Shown here one piece after another: positions 52,201 to 60,866 of a DNA stretch of 64,000 nt (its first letter is position 1; the number at the start of each line of letters is the position of its first letter). Source of the DNA: Rhizobium leguminosarum bv. trifolii WSM2297 (lineage in GTDB: Bacteria > Pseudomonadota > Alphaproteobacteria > Rhizobiales > Rhizobiaceae); the NCBI RefSeq assembly GCF_000271845.1, contig NZ_JH719393.1, positions 1,828,442-1,892,441 of the forward strand. The letters run 5' to 3'. Under the pieces are notes generated by a model that was not told where the DNA came from, searched no databases, and worked only from the letters and a program-made list of their open reading frames with translations. The translations under genes and the position numbers were made by a program.

Positions 52201-52915
52201 AATAACGTTCAGCGTCGGCGGCGGTCGTCGCGGCCTCGCCCAGCATGTCGTAGGAATAGCGGAAGCCGCGCGCTTCGAGCGGCCGGGCGCGTTTCAGCGC
52301 CTCTTCGATGGTTTCGCCGGTGACGAATTGCTCGCCCATCATGCGCATCGCCATATCGACGCCGCGGCGAATGACCGGCTCGCCGGCGCGCGCGATCAGC
52401 CGTGTCAGCGCCGCCGACAGGCTGCGGTCGTTGACCGTCGACGTCAGCTTGCCGGTGACAACGAGACCCCAGGTGGCGGCGTTGACAAACATGGATTTGC
52501 CGCCGCCGATATGCGAGGTCCAGTTTCCCTCGGAGATCTTGTCGCGGATCAGCGCATCGCGGGTATCGGTATCGGGAATGCGCAGCAGCGCTTCGGCAAG
52601 GCACATGAGCGCCACGCCCTCCTGGCTGGAGAGCGAATATTCCTGCACCAGCCCCTCGACGCCGGTGCCCTTGTGCTTGGCGCGCAGCGCCTCGATCAGC
52701 GTGCGGGCCGTGCTGCGAATGTCATAGCGCTTCGCCTCGGAGACGCGTGCGGCAGCCACGAGCGGCGGCAGGCATTCGGTTTCCGGACGGCGATAGGCCG
52801 CCGTGATCGCCTGGCGAAGCTCGGATTGCGGCCGGATCGGCGGGGCAAAGCCGGCGAACGGCGCCCTATCGGCGGGATCATTGGAGGATGCGGGGTCGAT
52901 CGCTGCGTTCAACAT
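49208..52915 (-). CDS. putA: Bifunctional proline dehydrogenase / pyrroline-5-carboxylate dehydrogenase PutA
   Basis: A 1235-residue enzyme that turns proline into glutamate. The FAD-binding proline dehydrogenase barrel covers ~170-490 (LSALHPRYVRAQ; LNIDAEEADRLELSLDL; RLVKGAYWDAEIKRAQ; ASHNAQTLATI; QCLHGMGEPLYD). The aldehyde dehydrogenase domain covers ~560-1040 (ISPWNFPLAIFTGQ; GSTEVARMIQ; AETGGQNGMIVD with base Glu; SAGQRCSALRVLCLQ with catalytic Cys). A C-terminal extension follows. It lacks the N-terminal ribbon-helix-helix repressor domain of E. coli PutA, consistent with control by the divergent Lrp-type gene at 53321. Length fits the long rhizobial form. Confidence 0.96.
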   Translation of the reverse strand: MLNAAIDPASSNDPADRAPFAGFAPPIRPQSELRQAITAAYRRPETECLPPLVAAARVSEAKRYDIRSTARTLIEALRAKHKGTGVEGLVQEYSLSSQEGVALMCLAEALLRIPDTDTRDALIRDKISEGNWTSHIGGGKSMFVNAATWGLVVTGKLTSTVNDRSLSAALTRLIARAGEPVIRRGVDMAMRMMGEQFVTGETIEEALKRARPLEARGFRYSYDMLGEAATTAADAERYFKDYEKAIHAIGKASNGRGIYDGPGISIKLSALHPRYVRAQAGRVIGELLPKVKALAALAKSYDIGLNIDAEEADRLELSLDLLEELCFAPDLAGWNGLGFVVQAYGKRCPFVLDYIIDLARRSGRRIMLRLVKGAYWDAEIKRAQLDGLDDYPVYTRKIYTDVAYIACARKLLAAPDAVFPQFASHNAQTLATIYHLAGPDFAVGKYEFQCLHGMGEPLYDEVVGKEKLDRPCRIYAPVGTHETLLAYLVRRLLENGANSSFVHRISDPNVSVEALIADPAETVAAMPVVGAPHAQIAAPKALYGSARANSDGLDLSNEATLSDLAQVLAASAANPWHALPILADGSTDGVTRDVLNPADHRDVVGTVTELKVEDAARVVAMAAEYAPQWAAVPPAERAACLERAGDIMQARIKTLMGIIMREAGKSAANAVGEVREAIDFLRYYAEQARKTLGPSHAPLGPIVCISPWNFPLAIFTGQVAAALVAGNPVLAKPAGVTPIIASESVKILHEAGVPVGALQFVPGSGRLGAGMVGAAETAGVMFTGSTEVARMIQAQLAERLSSTGKPIPLIAETGGQNGMIVDSSALAEQVVADVIASAFDSAGQRCSALRVLCLQDDVADRTLNMLKGAFRELTIGRTDRLSIDVGPVINDGAKAEIDQHIEQMRGMGRKVDQLPLPETATAGTFVPPTIIEIKALSDLTREIFGPVLHVVRFKRNGLDRLIDDINASGYGLTFGLHTRLDETIAHVTSRIKAGNLYVNRNIIGAVVGVQPFGGRGLSGTGPKAGGPLYIGRLVQRAPVPPQQDSVHTDLALRDYIVWLDKKGLPGEGEAARGYASRSALGLERELVGPVGELNLYALHPRGRILAVPQTESGLYRQIAAALSTGNHVVVDAGSLPKSVLADLPAAVASRVSWTSDWEKDGPFSGALVEGDRDRVLIVNRKIAALPGPLLLVQAATSEELASDPEAYCLNWLLEEVSTSINTAAAGGNASLMAIG

Positions 52916-52943
52916 GGGAGTTCCTGATCAATCAATGTTTCGT

Positions 52944-53150
52944 CTAACGGATAAATGGAACACCGGGCTCATCGTCCCAGTGCGCATCATCGATAAAAGC
53001 GGGGCCGGAATATTCCGTCTCGCGAAGCGGGCGCGCATCCGGCTTGTCGCGCTTCAGGGTGAATGCCGCTGCAACCGCTCTGATCGCCACCGGCCGGTAG
53101 TGAACGAGCAGGTCGGGTTTCTGATCGTCATCCGATTTTTTCTCGTGCAT
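52944..53150 (-). CDS. Small hypothetical protein between putA and its regulator
   Basis: A 68-residue soluble, charged protein starting MHEKKSDDDQKPDLLVHYRPVAIRAVAAAF and ending DDEPGVPFIR. No known domain; as I recall, similar short proteins occur next to put genes in related rhizobia. The ATG at 53148-53150 has GGGGA at a workable distance. It ends 28 bases upstream of putA on the same strand, so it may lead the put operon. Confidence 0.5.
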   Translation of the reverse strand: MHEKKSDDDQKPDLLVHYRPVAIRAVAAAFTLKRDKPDARPLRETEYSGPAFIDDAHWDDEPGVPFIR

Positions 53151-53320
53151 CCATGATCCCCATTGGTGCGGCGTCGATACCGATTTCGGCAATGCGCCAG
53201 GCGCTCACGCCTTCCTCCCGCTATCGACGCATAATCTATCATAGCCGTAAATTGCGATCTCACTTGATTTTAGCGCTTTTCAAGCTGTATGAACTTAATA
53301 AGCGATCACTGAGAGTTCAG

Positions 53321-53815
53321 ATGGCCACAGAAATCGACGTCTTTAGTGAATTAGACCAGTTCGACAGGAAGATTCTCGCGGCGCTCGCCGAGGACGGCAG
53401 GCTGTCGATCACCGATCTCGCGGCGCGCGTGGGGCTTTCGAAGACACCCTGCCAGATCCGCTTCAAGCGGCTGATCAGCGACGGATACATCGAAGGCTTC
53501 AAGGCCGTGCTCAATCCTGCGAAAATGCAGCTCGACCATATCGCTTTCGTCGAGGTGAAGCTCTCCGACACCCGTGAGGCTGCGCTGAAAAGCTTCAACG
53601 ACGCCATCAAGAAGATCAAGGAAGTCGAAGAGTGCCACATGATCGCCGGCCGGTTCGACTATCTCCTGAAGATTCGCACCCGCGATATCGGCCGCTATCG
53701 CCGCGTTCTCGGCGAGCGCATCTCGACACTGCCGCACGTTGCCAACACGTCGACGAACGTCGCGATGGAGACGATCAAGGAAGGCTGGGACAAGTTCGGT
53801 TCGAGCCTTTCGTGA
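53321..53815 (+). CDS. putR: Lrp/AsnC-family regulator, probable proline-responsive activator of putA
   Basis: A 164-residue regulator. The helix-turn-helix is at ~10-55 (DQFDRKILAALAEDGRLSITDLAARVGLSKTPCQIRFKRL); the ligand-binding RAM domain follows (IAFVEVKLSD; VEECHMIAGRFDYLLKIRTRDIGRYR). This matches PutR proteins of rhizobia and Rhodobacter, which activate putA in response to proline. It is divergent to putA with about 400 bases between. The ATG at 53321 has GAGAG upstream; the longer open frame starting at 53153 precedes the domain and is not used. Confidence 0.9.
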   Translation: MATEIDVFSELDQFDRKILAALAEDGRLSITDLAARVGLSKTPCQIRFKRLISDGYIEGFKAVLNPAKMQLDHIAFVEVKLSDTREAALKSFNDAIKKIKEVEECHMIAGRFDYLLKIRTRDIGRYRRVLGERISTLPHVANTSTNVAMETIKEGWDKFGSSLS

Positions 53816-53875
53816 TTATATGACCCTGGCGGATACAACTACTTTCTCGCATGAAGCCCCGACCTGCGTTTGGGC

Positions 53876-54772
53876 CTACCTATGCCGGTAGCGAAAGGCT
53901 TCGACAAATGCAGAGAAAGCCGGCGATGGATGGCGCCGGCTGGGGTAATAGAGGCGATAGCCTTGAAAGGTCGGAGCCCAGTCCGCCAGCACTTCCTGCA
54001 ACTGGCCGCTGTCGAGGTATGGCCGGACGAGATCCTTCGGCGCATAGGCGAGGCCGATGCCGTCAAGGGCGGCATTGATCGCCGGTCCTATATGGCTCAT
54101 CGTCAGCTGGCCCTCGACCCGGACACTAAAGTCGCGACCGTCCCTTTCGAACTCCCAGGCGTAGAGCCCGCCCGAAGTCGGAAGCCGAAGGTTGACGCAA
54201 TTGTGGTCCGTCAGGTCTTGCGGGGTCGAAGGCGCGGCGCGGCGCGCAAGATACTGCGGTGATCCGACGACGGCATAGGTGACGTCGGGGCCGATGCGAA
54301 CAGCCACCATGTCGCGGGCAATCGCTTCTCCAAGCCGGACGCCGGCGTCGAACTGGCGTTCGACGATATTTGTGAATCCATTGTCGACGAAGAGTTCCAC
54401 GGCAATCTCAGGGTAATCGCTCAGAAATGCCGGCAGTCGCGGACGGAACACCAGGTCGACGGCGTCGTCGGGACAGACGATCCGGACTTCCCCTGAGGGC
54501 CTGCCACGCAGTGCGCTGATTGCACTGATTCCGGCGGCAATGCTCTCGAAATGCGGTTGAATGCTTTCCACGAGGCGCGCGCCAGCCGCCGTCGGGGCGA
54601 CATCGCGTGTCGTCCGCGACAGAAGACGGACGCCGAGCCGCTCTTCAAGCGCGCCGATCGTGTGGCTGAGCGCCGATCGCGTCACACCCAGCTTCGATGC
54701 GGCGCGCGTGAAACTCCGTTCCCGAGCCACTTCCAGGAAAGCCCGCATTTCGGTGAACTCGTCCCGCCGCAT
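53876..54772 (-). CDS. LysR-family transcriptional regulator
   Basis: A 298-residue regulator. The winged helix is at 1-62 (EMRAFLEVARERSFTRAASKLGVTRSALSHTIGALEERLGVRLLSRTTR); the effector domain follows (GEVRIVCPDDAVDLVFRPRLP; FDAGVRLGEAIARDMVAVRIG; INAALDGIGLAYAPKDLV). It belongs to the common group that controls neighbouring transporters or short-chain dehydrogenases. It is divergent to the MFS exporter gene, 95 bases away, and most likely regulates that exporter and the following dehydrogenase. Confidence 0.93.
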   Translation of the reverse strand: MRRDEFTEMRAFLEVARERSFTRAASKLGVTRSALSHTIGALEERLGVRLLSRTTRDVAPTAAGARLVESIQPHFESIAAGISAISALRGRPSGEVRIVCPDDAVDLVFRPRLPAFLSDYPEIAVELFVDNGFTNIVERQFDAGVRLGEAIARDMVAVRIGPDVTYAVVGSPQYLARRAAPSTPQDLTDHNCVNLRLPTSGGLYAWEFERDGRDFSVRVEGQLTMSHIGPAINAALDGIGLAYAPKDLVRPYLDSGQLQEVLADWAPTFQGYRLYYPSRRHPSPAFSAFVEAFRYRHR

Positions 54773-54867
54773 TGTTGAATCTCCTTCATCACGACATTCA
54801 GATTATAGCTCCTAGTCGCGCAAAACCAGCGCGGTTATTTATCTCCGCAACGGACAGGAGAGCATGG

Positions 54868-56055
54868 ATGACCATTGAGCTGACATTGGATGAGGCGCCG
54901 ACGATTGAAGGCGCAGCAACCCCGTGGGCGGCGGTGACCTGTCTCTCGCTTCTTACCTTTCTTCTCGTGGGGCTGGAGTTCCTGCCTGTCAGCCTTCTGA
55001 TCCCGATCGCTGCGGAGCTCTCGGTGTCTGAGGGCCAGGCCGGGATGGCGATCACCGTGTCGGGCGTCTTTGCGGTTGTCACCAGCCTTTTCGGCAATGC
55101 TTTCCTGGCGAAGATCGACCGGAAGACTGTCGTCCTGCTCTATACGGTGGTTCTGGTTGCTTCGAGCCTGGCGGTTGCCCTTGCGCCGAACTTCCTCGTC
55201 TTTCTCGTCGGACGGGCTCTGGTCGGCATGTCGATCGGCGGCTTCTGGTCGCTGTCGACGGCTATTCTGTCACGCCTGGCCTCCAGCCATGACCTGCCCA
55301 AGGCTATCGCCCTGCTGCAGGGCGGCACCGCATTCGCGCTCGTCCTTGCCGCACCGCTCGGCAGCTTCCTCGGCGGGCTGATCGGATGGCGCGGTGCCTT
55401 CCTGGTCACCGTGCCGATCGGAATGGCCGCACTCGCCTGGCAACTGGTCGTCCTGCCGAGGATGCCGGCAACTGCCATCGTCTCGGCGGCCAACATCCTC
55501 GGGCTGCTGCGAAATCGCACATTCGCGGTTGGAATGGCGGCGACCGGTCTCGCCTTCATCGGCCAGAACGCACTCTCCATTTACCTTCGTCCGTTCCTCG
55601 AGGTCGTCACGGGATTGGGATTGAATACCCTGTCCATGGTGCTTCTCGGCCTTGGCGTCGGCGGCCTGGCAGGAACCTCCGTTATCGGCTTCCTCGCCCG
55701 GCGGCACCTCCTGCTCTTTCTCGTCGGATTGCCGGCTGCTCTGGCGATCCTTGCCTTGCTGCTGATCGCTCTCAGCCCGATTGCGGCGATTACCGTATCT
55801 CTGCTCGTCCTGTGGGGATTTTTCTCCACCCCTATTCCGGTCGCCTGGAACACCTGGATGGCCGCGATCGTCCCCGGCGAGCTGGAAGCGGCAGGTGGAC
55901 TGCAAGTGGCGCTGATCCAACTCGCCATTGCTGGCGGCGCTTTCGCCGGCGGCGTATTGTTCGACACCACGGGATGGTGGAGCACCTTCCTTCTGGCCGC
56001 CTGCCTTCTCACCGGTTCGGCTGCCCTTGCCGCCCTAGCCGGCCGTCGTGCCTGA
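54868..56055 (+). CDS. Major facilitator superfamily transporter (drug/arabinose efflux type)
   Basis: A 395-residue transporter with 12 predicted helices. It starts with a polar 20-residue lead and then [24 protein letters not shown]; the loop between helices 2 and 3 reads [13 protein letters not shown], a form of the MFS signature. [23 protein letters not shown] is typical of the AraJ/YdhP-like efflux group. The ATG has AGGAG upstream; an in-frame extension to 54772 adds sequence with no ribosome site. It overlaps the next gene's upstream frame but precedes the SDR ATG by 31 bases, so the two are co-transcribed. Confidence 0.92.
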   Translation: MTIELTLDEAPTIEGAATPWAAVTCLSLLTFLLVGLEFLPVSLLIPIAAELSVSEGQAGMAITVSGVFAVVTSLFGNAFLAKIDRKTVVLLYTVVLVASSLAVALAPNFLVFLVGRALVGMSIGGFWSLSTAILSRLASSHDLPKAIALLQGGTAFALVLAAPLGSFLGGLIGWRGAFLVTVPIGMAALAWQLVVLPRMPATAIVSAANILGLLRNRTFAVGMAATGLAFIGQNALSIYLRPFLEVVTGLGLNTLSMVLLGLGVGGLAGTSVIGFLARRHLLLFLVGLPAALAILALLLIALSPIAAITVSLLVLWGFFSTPIPVAWNTWMAAIVPGELEAAGGLQVALIQLAIAGGAFAGGVLFDTTGWWSTFLLAACLLTGSAALAALAGRRA

Positions 56056-56086
56056 ACCTTCCGAAGCCTCAAACCAGGAGATCGTC

Positions 56087-56833
56087 ATGTCTGAAGGAAT
56101 CACAAACAAAGTCGTCGTCATCACCGGGGCAAGCAGCGGACTTGGCGAAGCCACCGCACGTCACCTCGCCGAGCGCGGCGCCTCGGTCGTCCTCGGGGCG
56201 CGCCGCAGCGATCGCATCACCGCACTGGCTGCGGAACTGACCGGCAAAGGCTATAGGGCCAAGGCCGTCCAGACCGATGTAACGGATCGATATCAGGTCA
56301 AGAACCTCGTCGACGCGGCGGTCGATGCGTACGGTCGTATCGATGTGATGCTGAACAATGCGGGCCTGATGCCGCTCGCGCCGCTCGAACGGCTCAAAGT
56401 CGACGAATGGGATCGCATGATCGACGTGAATATAAAGGGCGTGCTCTACGGCATCGCGGCAGCGCTTCCCCATATGAAGACGCAGAAGTCTGGGCACATC
56501 ATCAACGTGTCCTCGGTCTACGGCCATGTGGTCGATCCAGGTGCTGCCGTCTATTGCGCCACGAAGTTCGCCGTCCGCGCCCTCTCGGAAGGGCTGCGAG
56601 GGGAAGTGAAGCCGTATAATATTCGCACGACGATCATTTCACCCGGCGCGGTCAGCACCGAGCTCCTCGAACATATCAGCGAAAAGGACATTCAGGCGGG
56701 CACGAAGGAGTTCGTCAGCCAGATCGCCATCGGCGCCGACACCTTCGCCCGAACGGTCGCCTTCGCGGTGAACGAGCCCGACAATGTCGATATCAACGAA
56801 ATCCTGTTCCGGCCTACGGCTCAGCCCGTCTGA
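56087..56833 (+). CDS. Short-chain dehydrogenase/reductase
   Basis: A 248-residue classical SDR. NAD(P) binding is [42 protein letters not shown] is the NNAG motif; the catalytic Ser-Tyr-Lys are in [21 protein letters not shown]. The basic GARRSD after the second strand favours NADP. Substrate unknown. The ATG at 56087 follows CCAGGAG. It lies behind the MFS gene and divergent LysR gene, a frequent rhizobial set that probably responds to a toxic aldehyde or ketone. Confidence 0.92.
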   Translation: MSEGITNKVVVITGASSGLGEATARHLAERGASVVLGARRSDRITALAAELTGKGYRAKAVQTDVTDRYQVKNLVDAAVDAYGRIDVMLNNAGLMPLAPLERLKVDEWDRMIDVNIKGVLYGIAAALPHMKTQKSGHIINVSSVYGHVVDPGAAVYCATKFAVRALSEGLRGEVKPYNIRTTIISPGAVSTELLEHISEKDIQAGTKEFVSQIAIGADTFARTVAFAVNEPDNVDINEILFRPTAQPV

Positions 56834-56964
56834 CCTGAGCGCGTTCTGGTTATCATCGTCGGCAGTCTTGCTTTCGACCGGATCACGCTGTCTGATGCCG
56901 GGCGCCAAACGACCGCTGAAGGCAGACGAATATTCGGCAGCCGAATCCGCGAATGAGGAGCAGG

Positions 56965-58617
56965 ATGGATCACGCCAATCGTCCGCAAACATCGGCGAGC
57001 GAAGATGGGGAAGCGCGCAGGCTTCAATATCTTCCGTGGGAACGCATTGCATCCGACCTCGATCATCCCTCGCACCTCGCCCGCAAGGCGGAGCTTCGGC
57101 GGGCGTGCGGGGCTGAATTGGCCGAGACATCCTATATTGCCGAGGGTGCCGCGATCTTCACCGAAAGCCTGGCGATGGGCGAGCGGTCCTGGATCGCCGG
57201 GCACGCGCTCGTTCGAGGTGACGTGATCCTCGGCGACGACTGCAGCATCAATCCCTATGCCTGCGTGTCCGGCAAGGTGACATGCGGCAATGGGGTACGG
57301 ATTGCCTCGCACGCATCGATTGTCGGCTTCAATCACGGCTTCGACGATCCTGATCGACCTATACACCGCCAGGGAGTCATCAGCCTCGGCATCGTGATCG
57401 GTGACGATGTCTGGATCGGCGCAAATTGCGTAATCCTTGATGGCGTCACGATCGGAAATGGTGCGGTGATCGCCGCCGGGGCCGTGGTCACGCAGGACAT
57501 TCCCGCTTTGTCGATTGCCGGCGGCGTTCCGGCAAGGGTGCTTCGAAGCCGGGGCTCGGCGGCGAAGAAATCCGGCTCTGCAGACGTCGAAGATCAACTG
57601 GTCAGGCTTGGCCAGAAAGCCAAAGAGCAATGGCCGGATATTCTCGCACGCTGGAAAACGTCGGAATCCTATGAATCGCTGGAGGCGGACGGCGTCAGGA
57701 GACCGGCGATCCGGCATCTATGCGATGCAATCGAGATCGCCGCCGGTTTCGGCCACTTGCCGGCGGGCCTCGTTCCGTCGGAGACCGTCGCGCTTCTCCA
57801 AGGGCTTCAGGATCGCGAGACCGGCCTTTTCCCGGAAGAGCATTCCCGTGTGAATGACCGGGCGTTGAGGGAAGATCCGAAGGCACTCTACAACATCCTT
57901 TCGGTCGGCTATGCACTTGAGCTGCTTGGCTCTGGGCCACGACACCCCATCCAGGCGGTACAGCTCGGCGCTGACGAGCTGGAGCAATGGCTGAGCGCCT
58001 TGCCCTGGTCGAGCCGGGCATGGCACGCCGGCAGCGTGGTCGATGCCATCGGCACCGCCATGTACTTCAATGCCAGGCATTTCGGCATCAGAGGTCCCCG
58101 CCAGGCGCTCTTCGAGTGGCTGGGCCGCAATGCCAATACCGTCTCCGGCCTATGGGGCGAGCCGACGGCGCTGGAAGGATGGCTGCAGCCGGTGAACGGC
58201 TTTTATCGCCTGACGCGCGGCACCTACGCGCAATTCGGCCTTCCGCTTCCCCACCCGCAGGCTTCGCTCGAAACGGTTCACCTCAATTATCGCAATCACA
58301 AGGGTTTTGTTGGCGCGCAATACAATGCGTGTAACCTGCTCGATACGATCCATCCGCTGCTGCTGATTGCCCGGCAAACCGATTACAGGCGAGCCGATGG
58401 CGAGGTGATCGCCCGCAATCTCATCTCAAGAGCCTTGGGTCGATGGCGGGATGGCGAGGGCTTTCCATTCGCCGACGGCGGTGAACCGAGCCTGCAGGGA
58501 ACGGAAATGTGGCTTTCCGTCGTTCATCTGGCCGCGGATTTTCTGGGTCTGTCGGATCGGTTCACCTTCGTCCCGCAAGGTGTGCACCGGACGGCAACGT
58601 CCGGGCTCGGCTTATGA
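56965..58617 (+). CDS. Hexapeptide acyltransferase fused to an alpha/alpha-toroid-like domain
   Basis: A 550-residue protein with two parts. Residues ~55-195 are a left-handed beta-helix acyltransferase (hexapeptide repeats VILGDDCSINPYACV, IVIGDDVWIGANCVIL, VTIGNGAVIAAGAVV, ending SIAGGVPARVL), with a histidine at HASIVGFNHGFDD. Residues ~250-545 are helical with repeats (RDPETGLFPE-like RDRETGLFPEE; LETVHLNYRNHKGFVG; LQGTEMWLSVVHLAADFLGL) that resemble terpenoid-cyclase or glycosidase toroids. The acceptor may be a sugar. The ATG follows GAGGAGCAGG. Its gene stands alone, convergent with the LysR gene, one base away. Confidence 0.75.
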   Translation: MDHANRPQTSASEDGEARRLQYLPWERIASDLDHPSHLARKAELRRACGAELAETSYIAEGAAIFTESLAMGERSWIAGHALVRGDVILGDDCSINPYACVSGKVTCGNGVRIASHASIVGFNHGFDDPDRPIHRQGVISLGIVIGDDVWIGANCVILDGVTIGNGAVIAAGAVVTQDIPALSIAGGVPARVLRSRGSAAKKSGSADVEDQLVRLGQKAKEQWPDILARWKTSESYESLEADGVRRPAIRHLCDAIEIAAGFGHLPAGLVPSETVALLQGLQDRETGLFPEEHSRVNDRALREDPKALYNILSVGYALELLGSGPRHPIQAVQLGADELEQWLSALPWSSRAWHAGSVVDAIGTAMYFNARHFGIRGPRQALFEWLGRNANTVSGLWGEPTALEGWLQPVNGFYRLTRGTYAQFGLPLPHPQASLETVHLNYRNHKGFVGAQYNACNLLDTIHPLLLIARQTDYRRADGEVIARNLISRALGRWRDGEGFPFADGGEPSLQGTEMWLSVVHLAADFLGLSDRFTFVPQGVHRTATSGLGL

Positions 58618-59505
58618 TCAACCGTGCAGCGATGCGGTCAGCCAGGCGGCGGCGAGGTCGCGGGCATTACTGCGCTTGGCTTTGACAGGCACTATCACGT
58701 TATAGCGATCTTCCGCGGCAAGCTCGCTTTCTTCGGCGCGCACCAGGGTTCCGTCATCGAGAAAAGTGCCGATCAGCATGCGCCATCCCAAGGCAATGCC
58801 CTGCCCGGCGCGTGCGGCGGCGATGGTCTCGGTATAATGGCTGAACCGAAGCGACGGCTTGACCTCGATATTGGCGCCGGTGAACGAAACCCATTGCGAC
58901 CAGCTATACCAGGAACGATCGACAACATCCGTTTCGATGAATTCGTCCGCCGAGCCGAGCGGACCATCTCCTCGACGCCGGAGATAGTCGGGAGAGCAGA
59001 CGGGGGAAATGACATCGCCGCGCGAGGCGATGACCGTTCCATCGCTGAAGGGAGGCAGGCCGTAGCGAATCGCCACGTCGACCTCCCCGCCGTCCAGCGC
59101 AATCGGGCTGTCCTGGGATATCACCCGCACCAGAATGCCAGGATTGGCGCGGCGGAATTCAGCCAGCCGCGGCAGCAACCAGAAGGAAGAGAATGCAACG
59201 GTTGCGCCGATCGTCACCACGTCCTGACTGCGCGACTGAAGCGCTTCCACACTCTCGGCGATATCGGCGAAACTCTTCGCCAGTGTCGCGCCAAGGCTGA
59301 TGCACGCCGCCGTCGGCTCGATCGCGCGATGCTTGCGCACGAATAAGGCCAGGCCGAACTCCTCCTCCAGCAACGCGATCTGCCGGCTGACCGCGGCTTG
59401 GGTGACCCCGAGTTCGCTTGCTGCCAGGGTGAAGCTTTTCCTGCGCAGCACCGCCTCCAGGGTCACCAATGCGGTCAGCGACGGAAGCCGTCTTCGAAAT
59501 TGCAT
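58618..59505 (-). CDS. LysR-family transcriptional regulator (GcvA-like)
   Basis: A 295-residue regulator. It starts RRRLPSLTALVTLEAVLRRKSFTLAASELGVTQAAVSRQIALLEEEFGLALF, the GcvA-type helix-turn-helix, and continues with ALQSRSQDVVTIGATVAFSSFWLLPRL and DVAIRYGLPPFSDGTV. GcvA-like proteins activate amino-acid and amine genes. The ATG at 59503-59505 has GAAGAGG upstream; an upstream in-frame ATG at 59571 is less likely. It is divergent to the Rieske oxygenase, and three copies of a TCACATRAG-like motif lie between, the likely binding region. Confidence 0.92.
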   Translation of the reverse strand: MQFRRRLPSLTALVTLEAVLRRKSFTLAASELGVTQAAVSRQIALLEEEFGLALFVRKHRAIEPTAACISLGATLAKSFADIAESVEALQSRSQDVVTIGATVAFSSFWLLPRLAEFRRANPGILVRVISQDSPIALDGGEVDVAIRYGLPPFSDGTVIASRGDVISPVCSPDYLRRRGDGPLGSADEFIETDVVDRSWYSWSQWVSFTGANIEVKPSLRFSHYTETIAAARAGQGIALGWRMLIGTFLDDGTLVRAEESELAAEDRYNVIVPVKAKRSNARDLAAAWLTASLHG

Positions 59506-59515
59506 CTCGGCCTCT

Positions 59516-59605
59516 TCACATGAGAAAAACTTATGCGAGCGTGATTTTTTATGCCGTTGAAAGCCCAGCACTGCAAGCGCAATCTAGGGAAACTCTCACA
59601 TAAGA
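59516..59605. promoter_or_regulatory. Repeated TCACATRAG motif between LysR and Rieske genes
   Basis: TCACATGAGA (59516-59525) and TCACATAAGA (59596-59605) are direct repeats differing at one base; CTTATGCGAG (59530-59539) is an inverted copy, one base off CTCACATAAG. The last copy ends eight bases before the ATG of the oxygenase gene. Likely binding sites of the LysR or GlxA-type regulator nearby. Confidence 0.6.
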
Positions 59606-59612
59606 GGTTCTG

Positions 59613-60866
59613 ATGCTAAACAGGCTCCCATCTTCCATTTCAGCACTGCTCGACTCCCGCTCTGAAGGTCATTCGCTTCCGGCCGGCCTCTATGTCAGAG
59701 AAGACGTTTTCGAAGCTGATATCGACGTCTTCTTCCACAAGCACTGGATTTGTGTCGGCCTCGACTGTGATGTCCCCGAACCCGGCGACGCCACGGTGAT
59801 CGATATCGGCAAGACGAGCCTGATCCTGCTGCGCGACGACGACGGTGAAATTCGGGTGCTGCACAATGTCTGCCGCCATCGCGGCTCCCGTCTTCTCAAC
59901 CCCGGCAACACGATCGTTTCGAAGCTCGTCTGTCCCTATCACACCTGGACCTATGAGCTGACGGGCGAGCTCAGCTACGCGCCCCATATGGGCAAGGATT
60001 TCGACAAGGACTGCCATGGTCTCAAGCCGGTTACCTTCAAATCGATCGGCGGCCTGATCTACGTCTGCCTCTCCGACAATCCGCCCGAGGACATTGCCGG
60101 CCTCGAACAGGCGATGGTCGAGCGCCTCGCGCCCTACGATATCCGCAATACCAAGATCGCGCACCAGACCGATGTCATCGAGGACGGCAACTGGAAGCTG
60201 ACGATGGAGAACAATCGCGAGTGCTATCACTGCTCCGCCAACCATCCGGAACTCTGCGTCTCCTTCGTCGATCTCGACTTCGGTTTCGACCCTGAGACGC
60301 TGAGCCCGGAGGATCGCGAACAGGCCGAAGAGCATTTCAGGATGTATGAAGAGCGGACCAAGGCATGGGAAGCCGACGGCTTTCCCTCGGCTGCCGTCGA
60401 ACAGCTCGCCGACTGCGCCACCAACTTCCGCACGCAGCGGCTGATCATCGCAGGCGCCGGCGAATCCCAGACCCACGACGCCACCGCCGCATCGTCTAAA
60501 CTTCTCGGACAAATGACCCGCAAGGATCTCGGCGACACCCATCTCTGGGGTCATAACAGCTGGAACCACTTCATGGGCGACCATGCGGTGGTCGCAACCG
60601 TCATCCCGCTCTCGGCGGGCAAGACGCTGGTCCGTACCAAGTGGCTGGTCCACAAGGACGCCGTCGAAGGGGTCGACTACGATCTCGACAAGCTGACGGA
60701 TGTCTGGGTCGCAACGACGGATCAGGACGCCGATCTCGTCGCCCGCTCTCACGCCGGCGCAACGGATCCCGCCTATCAGCCGGGCCCCTATTCCCGCTTC
60801 TCCGAGACGAACCTCGACAAGTTCGCTACCTGGTACATCGACCGGATGCGCGCTCATGGGTATTGA
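59613..60866 (+). CDS. Rieske non-heme iron oxygenase, alpha subunit (GbcA/Stc2-like)
   Basis: A 417-residue oxygenase. The Rieske centre has Cys-X-His in CRHRGSRLL (~90) and Cys-X2-His in CPYHTWTY (~110). The mononuclear iron site lies in NRECYHCSANHPEL at ~205-220 (two His), with the bridging acid nearby and a further acidic ligand expected near 360. The size and CYHCSANHPEL favour the glycine betaine/proline betaine (stachydrine) demethylase group rather than aromatic dioxygenases. It uses electrons from the reductase whose gene overlaps by 11 bases. Substrate choice (betaine, carnitine or another quaternary amine) is open. Confidence 0.9.
   Translation: MLNRLPSSISALLDSRSEGHSLPAGLYVREDVFEADIDVFFHKHWICVGLDCDVPEPGDATVIDIGKTSLILLRDDDGEIRVLHNVCRHRGSRLLNPGNTIVSKLVCPYHTWTYELTGELSYAPHMGKDFDKDCHGLKPVTFKSIGGLIYVCLSDNPPEDIAGLEQAMVERLAPYDIRNTKIAHQTDVIEDGNWKLTMENNRECYHCSANHPELCVSFVDLDFGFDPETLSPEDREQAEEHFRMYEERTKAWEADGFPSAAVEQLADCATNFRTQRLIIAGAGESQTHDATAASSKLLGQMTRKDLGDTHLWGHNSWNHFMGDHAVVATVIPLSAGKTLVRTKWLVHKDAVEGVDYDLDKLTDVWVATTDQDADLVARSHAGATDPAYQPGPYSRFSETNLDKFATWYIDRMRAHGY

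Noticed and set aside
49535..52927. Two long plus-strand open frames opposite putA
   Set aside because: PutA is complete and conserved on the other strand; the complement frames are composition-driven shadows.
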